Positions 44,920 through 58,080 of a DNA stretch of 64,000 nt are shown in pieces (within the stretch, counting starts at the first letter, position 1; the number at the start of each line of letters is the position of its first letter). This DNA comes from Membranipora membranacea (Eukaryota; Bryozoa; Gymnolaemata; Cheilostomatida; Membraniporidae): assembly GCA_914767715.1 (NCBI GenBank), contig OU612075.1, forward strand, positions 19,654,001 to 19,718,000, in the 5' to 3' direction. The position numbers were made by a program, and so were the translations under genes. Under the pieces are notes generated by a model. It ran no database searches. It worked only from the letters and a program-made list of their open reading frames with translations, and had not been told where the DNA came from.

Positions 44920-46806
44920 TTGTGATCTTTTCGCCAGCTCCATCAGTTATTGCCAAAAAAACAACAATTAAAGGAGGCTATTTTGGCACCTGCCCAGCTG
45001 AGATTGCCAAAAATATAACATACTCTTAACCGTTATCATCAACTACAACATACCAATGAGAGTAGTTTGATTGAGCACAGGTAATGTTAGAGACGAGGTG
45101 CTGAGTGGCGAGTTTAGGACTGCTAATTGGATTCGGTTGTTTTTCTGTAACCAACTGGACCCTTGACATAAATTGATAGCAAAATTGTACTTTAAAGAAG
45201 GTATAGTGAAGGCTAAAGAATGAAATATGTATGCAGTTCTGAGCTCTAATTGCGAGTTTAAAATAATTAGTACAACAATTTTATATACTCAATGTATTGT
45301 ACTTACTTGTTCATTGCATTGGAACTTGCTGTCTTCTTCTAGGAAGAAGGGAACATCTCAACCAGATTGATGCACAAACATTCAACAATTCTGTTGCAAT
45401 CTGGCTTCTGTGCAGCCACTCCTGATCTCATGACACTTTTGAAACATCAAACAGATAAATTGTTGCTATGTTGCAGTATAAATCTAACCGAGAAATTAGC
45501 TGGTTGTTGTGGCTGCCCAAGTTTGTGGGTTGCATTACCAAAACCTCTGTGGGTCATACATATTTTATAGAGTTTTCAACCAAATTTATACAGGAAGATC
45601 AGCAGCCGATTCGGTGATTGTGACTTTGGAAACTGGTTTGCCATTAATCGTTTAACGTACCAGCGTCATAAGACCGTATATCACGGACTGGTTATGTAAC
45701 AGCTTAGTGACGTTGGTTGTTCAATGAACTTGCTGGTGGTTGGAAATTCATTGCAGTCCTTGGGATTCTTCACAAAAAATGATCAGTGTTGGAGTGAGGT
45801 ATTCTATACTGGTAAATTGTATATTCTATACAGGTAGATATAGTAGTACCAAAATTGGCTCCTCTCCGTGTGTCTTACTGTGTTTATTATTTTGAGTAGT
45901 AGTCAGTGGGGTGGGCAGAATAGATGCTAGCAAGTCCTTCAATGGCTCATGAAGGACAGGTAGCATGGAATAAAAGTTTTGTTCCATGCTACCTTTTATC
46001 ATATCTTAGGCAGTTTGGAAGGCTAGCAGTCCTGCCTGGGGCCTGTGGTTCTTAGCACTAGCAGCCTGTCCAGCAGAGGGCTCCCTAGTTGAGTTTGGTT
46101 ATGAGTTAGTTATGGCGCTATGGCATAGATAGGCATGAAGCGCACAAAGTAGGGAACATCTCAGACTAAAACATTTGAACGCCGGCTCTAGGCCTACTTA
46201 ATATCAGAAGAGCTTGGTTTGGTTACCCAGGCTACCTAGATCTTGCTCTTTTGTCTCCGTGTTAAGTTCTTGATGATTTATCAATATGAGCAAGTTAAAA
46301 TGCTGACTATATATACTAGCTTTCTTTTGATAGTATATAGTATTTTCTGTGGTGCAAACTGGCTCTTAATACCCCTTCTGGCTCGAGACAATCTTGGGAT
46401 GGTTGTCTCTGGCCAGTAGAGAGGCTAACACGTAATCAATAATCACGGGCTATTAGAGATGGGTCATGCGTGTCTATGCCCGTTTCAGAAATGTTAGTCC
46501 AGCCCTCAAGAAATGAAGCATGTGCAGTTGGCTTAATACCTGATCATTTCAAAAGTAAATCTTGAGTACCAAGAGTGTTTTTTATTTGCCATAGTATTTT
46601 TCATTTTGAGAATGAAAGACAAGAATTGATACCTATTTCCAAAAGCTGTTTGGCTGAAGTGTAAGCGAAAAAAACCTGACAGTTTCTAGTAGTAAAGACA
46701 ACACCCCCCTACAGAGTGGAATATAGTGTTAGGCTCATTAGTCCCTTGGAAAGCTGCAAGAACTGTTGGGTAAGGTATGAGCCTTGTATTTTACTCTTTT
46801 TTCTAG
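44920..46806. other. no gene identified; tandem hairpins near 45934-45994
   Basis: AT-rich. Apart from the tandem hairpins no repeat or splice-supported coding frame was found. Confidence 0.4.
45934..45994. repeat. two adjacent hairpins
   Basis: GTCCTTCA/TGAAGGAC (8-bp stem) is followed directly by AGGTAGCATGGAA/TTCCATGCTACCT (13-bp stem, 11-base loop). Confidence 0.8.
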
Positions 46807-46894
46807 AAATATTTGGCGAGATGGCTCAGTCTCAAAGACTTCAAGTTTTGCGAGGTTTTCTCAGACGTCCTAGATCAACCTCTCAAAGCACGCG
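46807..46894 (+). CDS. candidate first coding exon, mitochondrial-presequence-like
   Basis: After an acceptor TTCTAG, a start codon at 46821 opens MAQSQRLQVLRGFLRRPRST, then SQST, up to a GTGGGT donor. The Arg/Ser/Leu-rich, acid-free start resembles a mitochondrial targeting sequence. Only this exon is visible, so the product is unknown and the call is weak. Confidence 0.28.
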
Positions 46895-47058
46895 GTGGGT
46901 ATTATTTCAAATTGTTCAGATTATGCTATGAGTAAACACGTTAATTATTAGATGGCATGTTCTCATAAATAGTTGGAACCATTATTGTTTTGTATAATGC
47001 AAGAGTTTTTCACTTCTAGTGTGATAGTTTGGCGTGTTGGCTGTGATTCTAACTAAAA

Positions 47059-47571
47059 AATAGACAGTTTTCTAAGTTCTTTTTTATGCCAAAATTCGGA
47101 GTTGTCCTCTCTTCACTTGGGTACTTTTAACACACGCAGCATAGGAAAAAGCTGCTGAAAGAGGGTTATATTGAGAACCGCTTATGTTGGGATAAAAATG
47201 ATTTTTGATTCAGAGTCTGCACCATTGAAAGTCATGTGAGACAGTGTTTCCAAATCCTTGGAGGCTTGAATGTTGATAAATCTTAAATTTTAGTGACGAA
47301 ACTCAAGAAAGATTCTGCCAAATCGCAAAACAGGCAGAAATTGCTATAATTGACAAGCCAAATACTACAATTGTTTCCCAAACTATGTCCATATGAGTTT
47401 TCAATGTTGCAGATTCTGAATCAAAAATATTTTTTATCCTATTATAAGCCGTTTTCAAGATAACCCTCTTTTCCACACGTTTTTCCTATGCGGCATTGGT
47501 TAAAAGTACCAAACTGGAGAGAGGACAATTCCAAATTGAGGCCTAAATCAGAGCTCAGAAAACTGTCTATT
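47059..47571. mobile_element. 513-bp long-TIR (foldback-like) element
   Basis: The left end AATAGACAGTTTTCTAAGTT and the right end, inversely AATAGACAGTTTTCTGAGCT, continue as diverged inverse arms for about 160 bases each (shared TTGTCCTCTCT, GCATAGGAAAAA, GAGGGTTAT, TTTTTGATTCAGA). The centre is ~190 bases. A partial copy lies at 19974-20245. Confidence 0.78.
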
Positions 47572-47939
47572 ATTGATGAGGGAAGGCATATTCCCAGCCT
47601 CATTGTTAGTAATTTAACGGGAATCCGCTTGTAGCCTGCTGATCGTTCAGATACTGATATAGGTACGATAATGTGTCAACCTTTTTGCATTGTTGAACCT
47701 GAACTTGGTCAACAAGTCAACAGAAACCTCATATCCTGTCTTATCTTGTCAGTGGCTCTGAAACTCGGTCATTCGGTTATTTCTTAGACCCATAATATGA
47801 CCCTGTGGAACTAGTGACATTGACTTGCAAATTCGTATTTGTATATATAAATATATATATACTCAGGGCATATAAGGTAATTTTGTGAACCCGAGTTATC
47901 TCCACATCTCGAAAAGGCCAAAATTCATATAAATTATAA
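47572..47939. other. no feature identified
   Basis: AT-rich sequence with a short TA/TATA run near 47845; no coding signal. Confidence 0.4.
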
Positions 47940-49645
47940 AGCGAAAAACTTCTTTTGTGGCTGGCATAAAAACTTATCAAGCTACAGACCTCAAATTTTC
48001 AGGACACACTCACAAACTGTGTATTTCTTTGCCCCCCATGAAAGTGGAATAATTGCATACATAAGCCGGCAGCAGGGCAGCAATTTATATCATTTTTTAA
48101 CCGTTTTCCGTAAAGCTTTCGATATGTTGGTAGATATTTTCCTTGTTTACTAAAGAAAATAACCACTATGTTCCTCAGAAGATGAGCAATCCAATGATAT
48201 AAAAATTTGTGGTGTCAGACCATTTGAAGCCATGCTGCTGCTCAAAAGAAAATGCGCTTCTACATTATTTTATTGATTTGCGATGATTTAGCTGTGCACA
48301 AATATGCTGATTGTGTGTGTATTCATCATCAGTAATGTAATGTAATTATTGTAATACAGAATTCATGCTCCACTGAATTTAAGGCAGACACTCTTATTTT
48401 GATACAACATGTCTGTGTAGCTCAGTGGATAATTCTCTATTTCGTCAACGCAGAGCTCTGGGTTCGAGTTGGTGCCAAATTTTTTAAACTCTCAATATGG
48501 CTATTAATCATAATGATTGTAAAGAGGAATCCTTTTTTGTTGCAAACAAAATAAGTTGTCGAGCTACAGACCTCAGATTTTCAGATCATACTCAAAAAAT
48601 GCCCGCCATGAAAATGGAGTAGTTGCATACATATGCCGGCAGCAGGGCAGCAATTTTATCATTTTCAAACTGTTTTCACTAAAGCTCTCGAAATGTTGGA
48701 AGATGTTTTCCTGTTTTACTAAAAAAATTAACACTATGTTCCTCGGGAGATGAGGAATCCAATGGTATAAAAATTTGTGCTGTCAGACCTTTAGAAGTTA
48801 TGCTGCTGCTCAAAAGATAATTTGGCTACACATTGTTTTACTGATTTGTGATGCTTTAGAAAAAGCTTCTTTTGTAGCTGGCATAAGAAAATATTGAGCA
48901 ACAGACCTCAGATTTTCAGGACACACTCACAAACTGTGTATTTCTTTGCCCCCCATGAAAGTGGAATAATTTCATACATAAGCCGGCAGCAGGGCAGCAA
49001 TTAATATAATTTTTTAACTTTTTTCCATAAAGCTTTCGATATGTTGGTAGATATTTTCCTTGTTTACTAAAGAAAATAACCACTGTGTTCCTCAGAAGAT
49101 GAGCAATCCAATGATATAAAAATTTGTGGTGTCAGACCATTCGAAGCCATGCTGCTGCTCAAAAGAAAATGTGCCTACACATTATTTTACTGATTTGTGA
49201 TGCTTTAGAGAAAGCTTCTTTTGTAGCTGGCATAAGCAATTATTGAGCTACAGACCTCAGATTTTCAGGACACACTCACAAACTGTGAATTTCTTTGCCC
49301 CCATGAAAGTGGAATAATTGCATACATAAGCCGGCAGCAGGGCAGCAATTTATATCATTTTTTAACTGTTTTCCATAAAGCTTTCGATATGTTAATAGAT
49401 ATTTTCCTTTTGTTTACTAAAGAAAGTAACCACTGTGTTCCTCAGAAGATGAGCAATCCAATGATATAAAAATTTGTGGTGTCAGACCATTCGAAGCCAT
49501 GCTGCTGCTAAAAAGTAAATGTGCCTACACATTATTTTACTGATTTGTGATGCTTTAGAGAAAGCTTCTTTTGTAGCTGGCATAATAAGCAATTATTGAG
49601 CTACAGACCTCAGATTTTCAGGACATACACTGAGTTTCATGCCCC
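47940..49645. repeat. ~350-bp tandem repeat, 4+ copies
   Basis: The anchor CAGACCTCAGATTTTCAG starts at 47985, 48567, 48902, 49251 and 49604. Intervals are 335, 349 and 353 bases, except the first (582), which holds a ~240-bp SINE-like insert. Each unit has GCCGGCAGCAGGGCAGCAA and GCCATGCTGCTGCT. A non-coding satellite. Confidence 0.92.
48291..48530 (+). mobile_element. SINE-like insertion with tRNA-type promoter
   Basis: Extra sequence in the first satellite unit, absent from the others. It contains an A-box-like TAGCTCAGTGG (48418-48428) and a B box GGTTCGAGTT (48461-48470) at tRNA spacing. Acceptor-stem pairing fails, so this is a SINE rather than a tRNA gene. Exact ends and target duplication are uncertain. 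Confidence 0.55.
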
Positions 49646-50251
49646 ATATATCATTACCCAACCAGCAACATTATCGTATAATTAACCCTGCCTGCCAAAT
49701 AAACTACATTCATTATTGCTATTGTATTGATATAGTATAATCCTTTACAGTTCTAGCCCAGTTCTAGTCAATATTATATAATTGGATTGACATTGTATTC
49801 AATGAGTTTGTATTTAGATGACCAGGCAAGTTAGCTGCTACAATGAAAGCATTCCATTCGAATTGTCCTCCTCACAATTTTTGTAAGCACAGAAAACTCT
49901 TAGTATTGAGTATGATGAGCCGACAAAATACCTATGTTCAACTCTTCTGTGTTGTTCTGTACCCTAAGCTATATCTTGTGCAATCTGAGAATGTAGGCAG
50001 CAACTGCATAAATAGAATACATCAGCTAAATTATGCTAGCAGAATTATCACAAAACTTTGCTACTAATAAAAAAGTACAATATCGCTCACCAGTTGAGCG
50101 AGGATCTACTTTGTATTAATCGCCCTACATGCCTAAGTGGAGAAAAGTGATATGCGAATGAGGCCAAATTCTCCACAGAACTACCGAAAATATGCTGACT
50201 GATGCTAGAAAACATACTTGGTGTCAAAGCATGCAGTATTAATACTGATTA

Positions 50252-50368
50252 TTGGCATAGTCTTAATCTACGCTCCTTGGGATTTTTGAGATTGAATGGC
50301 TCTGAGCAAGGATTTAGCTCTGAATGCTATGGTATGTGGGTAGAGAGAGGCAAAGGTAAATCTATTGT
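50252..50368. repeat. inverted repeat, left arm (partner 52188-52320)
   Basis: TTAATCTACGCTCCTTGGGA onward matches the inverse complement of 52188-52320, including the GTGGGTAGAGAG word. Arms of ~115-130 bp are 1.8 kb apart. The frame through it gives NLRSLGF on both arms, so a decayed coding repeat is possible. Confidence 0.65.
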
Positions 50369-51140
50369 AAACCTGGTATACAGTCATTACCTGTCTACAA
50401 AGGAGCTCTTGATGTTAAACTTTATCATTCCCAGCCATCTCAGTTATATGGTGTACAGGAAGCAATTGTGGCATTTTTCTCTCTCACTCTTGGATGGTAG
50501 TTCCCTAGCAGGTGTTGGCACTAGTACAGATAGTATTTAAATGCTAGTGACAAGACAACAACGTTTACAGTAATACATTTTAAGCTGTCAGCTTGTGTGC
50601 CACAAGCAGGGAGGTTCGCCTTTAACAGGCATAATGACTTAATTACCTCAATATTCCTTGTCAAAATTTTTAATTATCGAATTAATTGTCGCTGGTAGTT
50701 AATGCTACACACACATTCCATTGCACTTGTAACAAGTCATCATGACACACTTGTGGAATTAGAGAGACAGGATGTCATCGTAAGCTGACCTAACTTCCTG
50801 TCTTTTGCTGCTGATAATGAATGCGATGAGTTTTTAATTTTGCGAATGTACATGTTTACAATGATGGTTGTTTTGGTGAAAGTACAATCATGATCATTCT
50901 TTGACAGAAGAGTGAGGGGGCGGGAAGTTTTAACCTTTTATGAAAAATACTAGATGGTTGACCAAATTCCATTTGTATATTTTGATCAAATTATTTCACC
51001 AAACTCTGCTTCCATGCTCATCATAGTACAGAGTAACTATGCCAAAAATGAGATTGCTTTGCAAAAAAATCTCTTGCGCCCTTATTATCCGGTATTTGCA
51101 ACCATGTTTCATTGATTTTCCTCTGCTACTTGGTCAACTA

Positions 51141-51192
51141 CAAGAGCTGAGCCAGACACAACATACAGTGGTTGTATCTGGCTCAGCTCTTG
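51141..51192. repeat. 22-bp-stem hairpin
   Basis: CAAGAGCTGAGCCAGACACA + AC pairs with GTTGTATCTGGCTCAGCTCT + TG at 21 of 22 (the odd pair would be C-A or a G-U in one strand's RNA), loop ATACAGTG. A miniature foldback or a pre-miRNA-like hairpin. Confidence 0.85.
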
Positions 51193-52187
51193 ATAAACTG
51201 CTGCTAGCACATTACGATAATCTGTGTGTTTACCCAAAGGGTTAACCATTTTTAAATCTACTGGTACCTTTTAAGTTCTGTGCAGGTTGCCTATGAATGC
51301 CAATGTCAACAAAATTAACATTCTGACTGGCTTATCTTGATTATGACTTCATGGGTAAACAACTTGGATAACAGCTATACATCCAATTATGCTTGAACTC
51401 AGCTGCTTGGCTAAGATGTTGATGTCAAGTAAAAGGTTAACAATTGGCAAATAGACACTGAGAATCTTGTTCAATTCAATAAGCTAATCCCATTGAAAGT
51501 GATCAGGCAGATTGAACTGTACATTGTAGCCATTGAATGCATGCATTGAAAAGTTTGGTGTGTTGAAAGTTCTTTCAACCTAAAGGTTTGTCAATGAATA
51601 TCAAGACTGATTTCACCAACCTACTCCAGATTAATACAATTTTCGACTAAAAAGGTTTAATTTTTTAAACATTTCATTTCAAATCAATTGCATATAATGT
51701 AATTGAGTGATGTGGCTAGTATCGGGCAAAACAACATCGATGCATCAGTTCCATGTGGTCTACCAAATACATTTCCTAGAAGTTTCGACCATTACGACAG
51801 GATTTCCACAATGCAGCTATAGTCTGGAGTTCCAATCAAGGAGTACTTTTACTCCTTGTTCCAATCATTTCAACAAATTCCTGTCAAAGGAATACCCACA
51901 CTGATATTTATTCTGTTATATATGAGACCGGTAGCTTAGACAGGCGGCTGGGTTGCCAGATTAGGGGCTTGTAGGGCCATTACATCAGTTAAGATTTAGA
52001 GCGATAAATAATTGCCTGGACAGTCTTGTAGCAGATAATCTTTCAAAGCTATCAGCTTAATATTATCGCCTGCATTGATATATTTAGAATTTACAGTGAC
52101 CATTACAAACGAGTTCTATTGTGTCATTGAACTATAGGTCTGTTTGATCAAGAAGTAACAGGGGAAGCTGTTACTCCTTGGTTTGAT

Positions 52188-52320
52188 TTACCCTTGCTTC
52201 TCTCTACCCACATTCCATAAAATTCAGAGCTTGCGCTCCATGCCCAGAACATCTTCAGCCAACAAACAGCTAATGAAAGCCATCCACGCTAAAAAATCCC
52301 AAGGAGCGTAGATTAACCCT
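52188..52320. repeat. inverted repeat, right arm (partner 50252-50368)
   Basis: Inverse of the left arm with a ~15-base length difference in the middle. The 1.8 kb between the arms holds no recognisable gene. Confidence 0.65.
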
Positions 52321-53708
52321 TAGTGTGTCATCTATATAATCCCTCTGGTTAGCTATTCTTGTTGAAATTCCTAAAAATGATAAGGGGTTGTAAAAATTGA
52401 TATATCTTAAAATCTAGAGGGTGTAGAAGGAAAGTTTAAATAAACTTCTTCTAAACAAGATTCCTGATCTATCTATATAACTTTTAACCACCCAGCAATA
52501 ACAGAAATGATTGATGAGGTATTGAAACACACAAAAAAGTGTACAACTAGACTTATTTTGTATATATCTGATATCTGATATCTGAATTTGTACCACTGGA
52601 CAGGAATTTTGTTTAGATGAGAAATAAAAAAATAACTAACTCTTTACGAGCAATGATACTACCATGGTGATGATTAGAGCAAGGATAGTTCAATATTAGC
52701 AAAGTTTATGCAAGCAGTGCCATCGTACTATAATCCTCTATCAATTGGTAAGCTGCTTTGTACTAATTTCTAAAAATTGTTAAACTGCCTTGTACTAACT
52801 ACTAACCAGGATAGTAGTCTTGGACCTCACTAACCAAAATATGTGTACTAGCAGCACCGATTCCCACCTAACTGCAACCCTCTATGAGCCATAAGAAGCT
52901 TAACACAGGGATAAACCGACTTGTAAATTTGCCTGCCATTGCTAAACACAATGCCTGAGAAACCATTCTGTGATCAATGAAGAGGGAGTTCATTGCTGTG
53001 ATCAAACCTCAATATGTATGTGTGCGCTATACAAATGACACCTCTTGTTTCGGACATACAGAAGTAGACCGACCCTCTCACCAACCTCAACCGGAGTCAC
53101 CCACACAGTTCAGTGACAACGACAACCAAATGTATCATCTAATGATATATGACAAGATGTAAGATCAGTGCATCAACATGAACCTAGTGCTCAGCCTATT
53201 TGTGGAGTGATGAACCTTTTGATCATGTTTTGGAAATGAATTGAAAGCTGTTTATTTTAAAAAACAAGTCGTACTCATTGTACTCTTAAATATAACTGAT
53301 ATACATGTTAATCCACAGTAGGAATACCTGCATTGAACTTAAGTTCACTGATACCTGAATAGGATGCAAAGCATTGGAATGAAAAATTATGAATAATCGA
53401 CGAGGTGAGAACAATAAACTGTCCAAAAAAAAATTGAATCAGTAGAAAATACTAAAAAGTTTAGATGTTATTCTTGCATATGTTAACCCACAAAACATTG
53501 GCATTCACAATCAACAACCCTAGAAGGCCTCCTGCGATTGTCAACAGGATAATAAAATACCAGAAGGCGCAAGAAATGCCCTAAAGTCAATTGTTATATC
53601 AATACAAATGTGAACACTGAACAGCTTGAAACTTTGATAAAATGAGAGCATGTGCCCATCCCTTTCAATTATCATATGGGGAAAGTTTATGTGGCACTTC
53701 TTTTTGAT
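52321..53708. other. no gene identified
   Basis: AT-rich; short open frames without splice or family support. Confidence 0.4.
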
Positions 53709-53864
53709 CTATCGATTCAACAGTGTGCAGTGACAACATAGTGCTGCGCAGATATAAGAGTGTGACTTTTGTGACAGTTCACTATCGGAGGAGGTGCTCA
53801 TAGTGCATATTTGATGTGTCATGACTGGTGTCCGCTCTATACCACCATGAGTCTCAATTATAGT
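53709..53864 (-). CDS. candidate terminal exon, unknown
   Basis: A good polypyrimidine/CAG acceptor precedes 51 codons plus stop: IETHGGIERTPVM, a Ser/Thr-rich acidic middle (STSSDSELSQKSHSY) and a Cys-rich end. It would suit the cytoplasmic tail of a membrane protein, but the family is not recognised. Confidence 0.33.
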   Translation of the reverse strand, partial: TIIETHGGIERTPVMTHQICTMSTSSDSELSQKSHSYICAALCCHCTLLNR

Positions 53865-54158
53865 CTGAAAAGAAGAAAAATGTATATCAATCACCGTGTC
53901 ATACTTTCAGAGCGATTGTGGCTAAATTAGGGGGAGGGTGTCAACGTGTCGCTGGCTAAAGTATCCTCAATTTGATATACTTGGTATATTCGATATTTAC
54001 CGCAACCCATCACCAAAAAAAACTATATATAATACGCGTCTAAGTGATGTAGCAAAAATCATGAATCAGAAGATTACATTGTTTGACATGATAATTTTGC
54101 TGGTGACTCCCAAAATATTGATATATAAGCATTGGTGATCATTCAAGCCCATACATAC

Positions 54159-54322
54159 CTTGGGTGGGGGGGGGGGTATTTGTCCCTGGTGTCTCCACAA
54201 CTTCAGTTCCAAGTGTAACAAAGAGAGCATCAGCAGAGTGTGCTTCTTTGAAGCTGGAGTTATTGGTGGTGAGTGACAAGGTGTGAGAAATCTGCTGAGT
54301 ATGATGCTCTGTCGTATATCTT
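54159..54322 (-). CDS. candidate exon upstream of 53709-53864, poly-Pro run
   Basis: Open from an AG at 54323-54324 to a GTATGT donor. Thr/Ser/Asn-rich (LSLTTNNSSFKEAHS, TLGTEVVETPGTN), ending in a Pro run made by an 11-G/C homopolymer. As read, it leaves phase 1, which does not join the next exon; one base fewer in the homopolymer would. Either a sequencing slip or a pseudogene. Confidence 0.25.
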
Positions 54323-55818
54323 CTGAGTCACTGTCCCCATTCTACGTTCACTCCTCCAAATAGTAAAACTGTAAAAAATAATCTTGTATGTAGAAATTTC
54401 GTGATGTGAAGTCAAAACAACGGTAAGATTGTTGTAGAAAAAAATTATGTGCGGAGTTTGGGACACCATATATGAGTATATCTGTGAGAAATGACCTCCT
54501 GACAGCTATCTATTGTATGCCGTCTATAGAATATGATGAAGCTATGACTGTCCACTAAACTCCGAATTGAGATGTATGTAGGCCCACGCGGCCACATCAA
54601 AACAGCACTTTTTGAAGTACCATACTATCACAAAAGACAAAAGTATGTAAAGCGAAAGCAGATATAATATATATAAGCTCAGTGTCAGGCCCAAGGTGAA
54701 ACAACACTAGCAAATACTCACTCCGATGGTTTGTTCAAAAGCTTCAGGTGTCATACAATAACCCCCCCCCCCCCTAATTCCCTTATAACAGAGGCACTGT
54801 TGAAGTTTAGAACAGAGTACACAATATGACGCAAAAATCATGGCTCAGAATAATTCATTTTAGCAATCAGGAGTGGGGAAACTTTTCAATATGGAGCAGC
54901 GTTGGTTGGGTGGTTGGCCACCAATAATGTTAAGTTGGTTGGATGAAGACATATTTCTTCTTTCTTTGATCCAGAACCATTACAAGTTCTGTGATAAATG
55001 CCTACATTTCAAGTTCCTCCCACTTTACTGGTGACACCAGAAGCGAATCCAAATGCAGAAAAATTGGATAAAACGATAGGGATAATGACATAACATACAC
55101 TGTGACATTGCATTGACTAGATTGGAAAGCAAGCACTATGTGCTCGACATCTACTTGACTCTTTTTAGGTTATTTACTGAGAATGGTGACAAAAAGTAAA
55201 ACATTCTCTACCTCAAGAAAAATTTTAATCTAATTTGCATATATTTGGAGCTGCTCCCCCTCCAGCCATCAACACAAGACAACATCGTTTTACTTGGATT
55301 TTACTAGGATTGGAGCAACCGGAAATGCAGGGGTGAAAATATTTTAATTGACATACAACTTATATTATAATCATGTGAGAATTTGCCAACAGCATTTACA
55401 GCCATGCTTTTTTTATTGTTATTCAGCAGACTGTTAGTACTGCAATGGTTGTCTGCACTTAGTTTTTGTAATAGAGGAGAACTCCGAAGGCACTTGGGTG
55501 CCTTTCTCAAGAATTGGATGTGACAACCCTGTCACAACCATCCAATGAGCTCATTAAAACCCAAGTATCTTAAAACTTTGAACGTGAGGTCACCCACTGG
55601 AAGTTAATGTCAAGTGACGGAGTTGAGAAAATGTTGGCTAGCCATAATTTTATTACTTCAAGCCATTTTCTCGAAATGCAAACTTTTCCTATTGAACAAA
55701 CATTACTCCACTAGAGTAGCCCCATCATGTAAGTGGGGTCCAATGGTATTGAAGTAACTCACGGTTTAATCTTCTGGCAATTTCTGGCGGGGAGCCATGG
55801 TTTATTAACTACTGAATA
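54323..55818. other. no gene identified
   Basis: AT-rich; a 13-C run at 54762-54774 sits beside a short open segment (MTPEAFEQTIG then GTGAGT) on the minus strand that might be an exon but has no usable acceptor. Confidence 0.35.
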
Positions 55819-58080
55819 CTCAGTTCATTAAAGTCAATTTGGGCAAATCTTAGGCTAAGAAGTTGTCTTGTCTTATTGTTGAAATTTGGTGGCTCATTTG
55901 CAGTATAGAGTTATCACCCCATCTATCTATTTGTGTAAAACATTTTAGTTTCAAGCATGTGGATAGACTGCTTCACAGAGTAAAGGGATACAGAGTAAAT
56001 TTTTTAACAATAGTCAAGGAAAGAGTTTTTTACTCCTTGGTCAAGGTACCTGCAAGCTTTGCGTCAAGGGGAAAGTTATGGGAAGCTTGATGCCAAAAAC
56101 TCCTTTCATCTATTTGTCACAATTATAGGGTTCTGGAGAATGAACTGAATTCAAAGTTTTTGATTACAGTAAAAAATAGAATATGCAGGCTCTCCCGTAA
56201 AAAATTCTCTTTGTACAGCCTTACTCCACAATTAGACATGAAGTTTTATGCTTAAATTACACCTAACTATCCTAGCTAAATTGATACGGTGGGTATAGCT
56301 AGGAAGGCAGTATTGTGGCAGTTTTTACAATAGGATTAACATACAATCCTTGAATGATGCTGCCACAATGTACCCTTGGTCTGTGCAATCATTGAACCTT
56401 AAATTTATCGAAAGGGCCTCATATCAAATGTATCTGCGGTCTATCGTCTACTGGGCTTTGGTTGGCACCCAGATGTGCTCCGACCTGCCTGCAAACAGAG
56501 AGCAACCTGGCGCAGATATTGCGGCCTGGCAAACTAAGGCAACAAATTTTGCCGCCTTTGCTCCAGGATGTTGCTTGCGACAAGACATCTGATTTAATTC
56601 AACCTTCAATTTTAATCTGATGTAATAATGCTATAAAAAATACATAAATATCATAAGAAGCAACAAGTCTTGAGACACAAAGGTAATCCTCAGGTTTTGA
56701 TATTCTAAAATTACCTTGCCTTTAAATCCTTTGGAAAAGATAAACAAGGCACAACAGTAACAAATTCTTTCCCTGTAATGAAACACAGAGACTGCAATAC
56801 ACTGGTTGTTTACAAATAAGATTTTCTTGAGGGATTAGAAAATTTATTTTGAGAAAACAATGTCTGTAATTGCTCTAACTGATATCTTCATCCAGCAGAG
56901 GTCTCAATTGTACTTGGATCATTTCAATGCACTGCGTGAAGAATTGCTTCCAATTTTGTTTGGAGGCCATCTCAGATTTGTTGTTTATTGAGGCAGCCCA
57001 CCTGTTTGGCTAACCGAATCCTCAAAAGTAACAACATTATAACTTGTTGCAGTATAGATACAGTCCCAGGGCACGATTTTTAAAAAAATGTACAAATTCA
57101 ACCGTAACATGAATGCTGTCAATGGTTATTTCAGGACTGCAATTCCTTAATGTTGATAAATACACCAAGGTCGAACATACAGAAACCAGCTCACTGAAAA
57201 TGCAGCAGAATATTTCACATAGAATATCATGTGTGTTATTAAGGGTGAGCCCTCCAGACACACAGTTATCATAATCCTATACGCATCCAGCATAGTTACA
57301 TTAGTGTTTTTCAATAATAAAAATATTGGGATGACATTCGAGTAAAATTTAAGCTCAAACATTTGGGTGTAGTTTGAAAATGCTATCATTGAACATTATC
57401 CACTGAAAAAGCCAAATCCAAACCATGTTTTGGAATATTAATAATAGTATTATTTTGAGGTCAGTAGTCATTCTGATAGAATTTGATGGGTGACTGATGG
57501 GTCACCACGATCTATACTGAAAACTTATATCAACCAACAGAAATATTCTTTTGTTTAAGTTCAGTATAGCATCTCCATTGTCATTTGTAAATTGCTCCAC
57601 TCCTTTGATAAAAGGCAATTAGAATTTGTTTGAAACTGGACACAATGGCATAGAAACTACAAATATATAGGCTCTTTGCACTGCCTTGCGCAACATTGCC
57701 ACTGCACTGATGGATGAAATGAACACCGTAATGAAAAAGTAAATCGCAATTTTAAATATGTTAAAAAAAAATTTCAAACATGCCCTCAAAAGCTCATTTA
57801 GATAATGTGATGAACTGATGCTCCAAAAAAAACCAGATCTCTGTGAGTTACCGTGTCGAAATGTAGTTCTGCCCAAACAGAAAAACACGAACTTGGAGAT
57901 TTTTTGTCAGATTTGGAGTTTTTTGCAGAAAAAGATAAATGAATAGTTAGCTGATTGACTAACGATCCAGGTGACCAAATGTGGTTATTCTGAATTAAAA
58001 ACTGTAGGAAGGAGATAGCTTTTGGAAAAGTAAGGAGGAGATAACTACAACTGAGCATTTTTGACTTTAAATAACTGAGT
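55819..58080 (+). mobile_element. 2.26-kb TIR element copy B (uninterrupted)
   Basis: Same element as copy A, without the four insertions. The ends CTCAGTTCATTAAAGTCAA and, inversely, CTCAGTTATTTAAAGTCAA are flanked by TA on both sides. A 2-bp duplication (TA here, TT in copy A) and no transposase: a non-autonomous element. Open frames shared by both copies are not conserved as protein. Confidence 0.82.

Noticed and set aside
47940-49645. Could the 350-bp array be a CRISPR-like or coding repeat?
   Set aside because: Units are contiguous with no unique spacers, far too long for CRISPR, and have no conserved reading frame.
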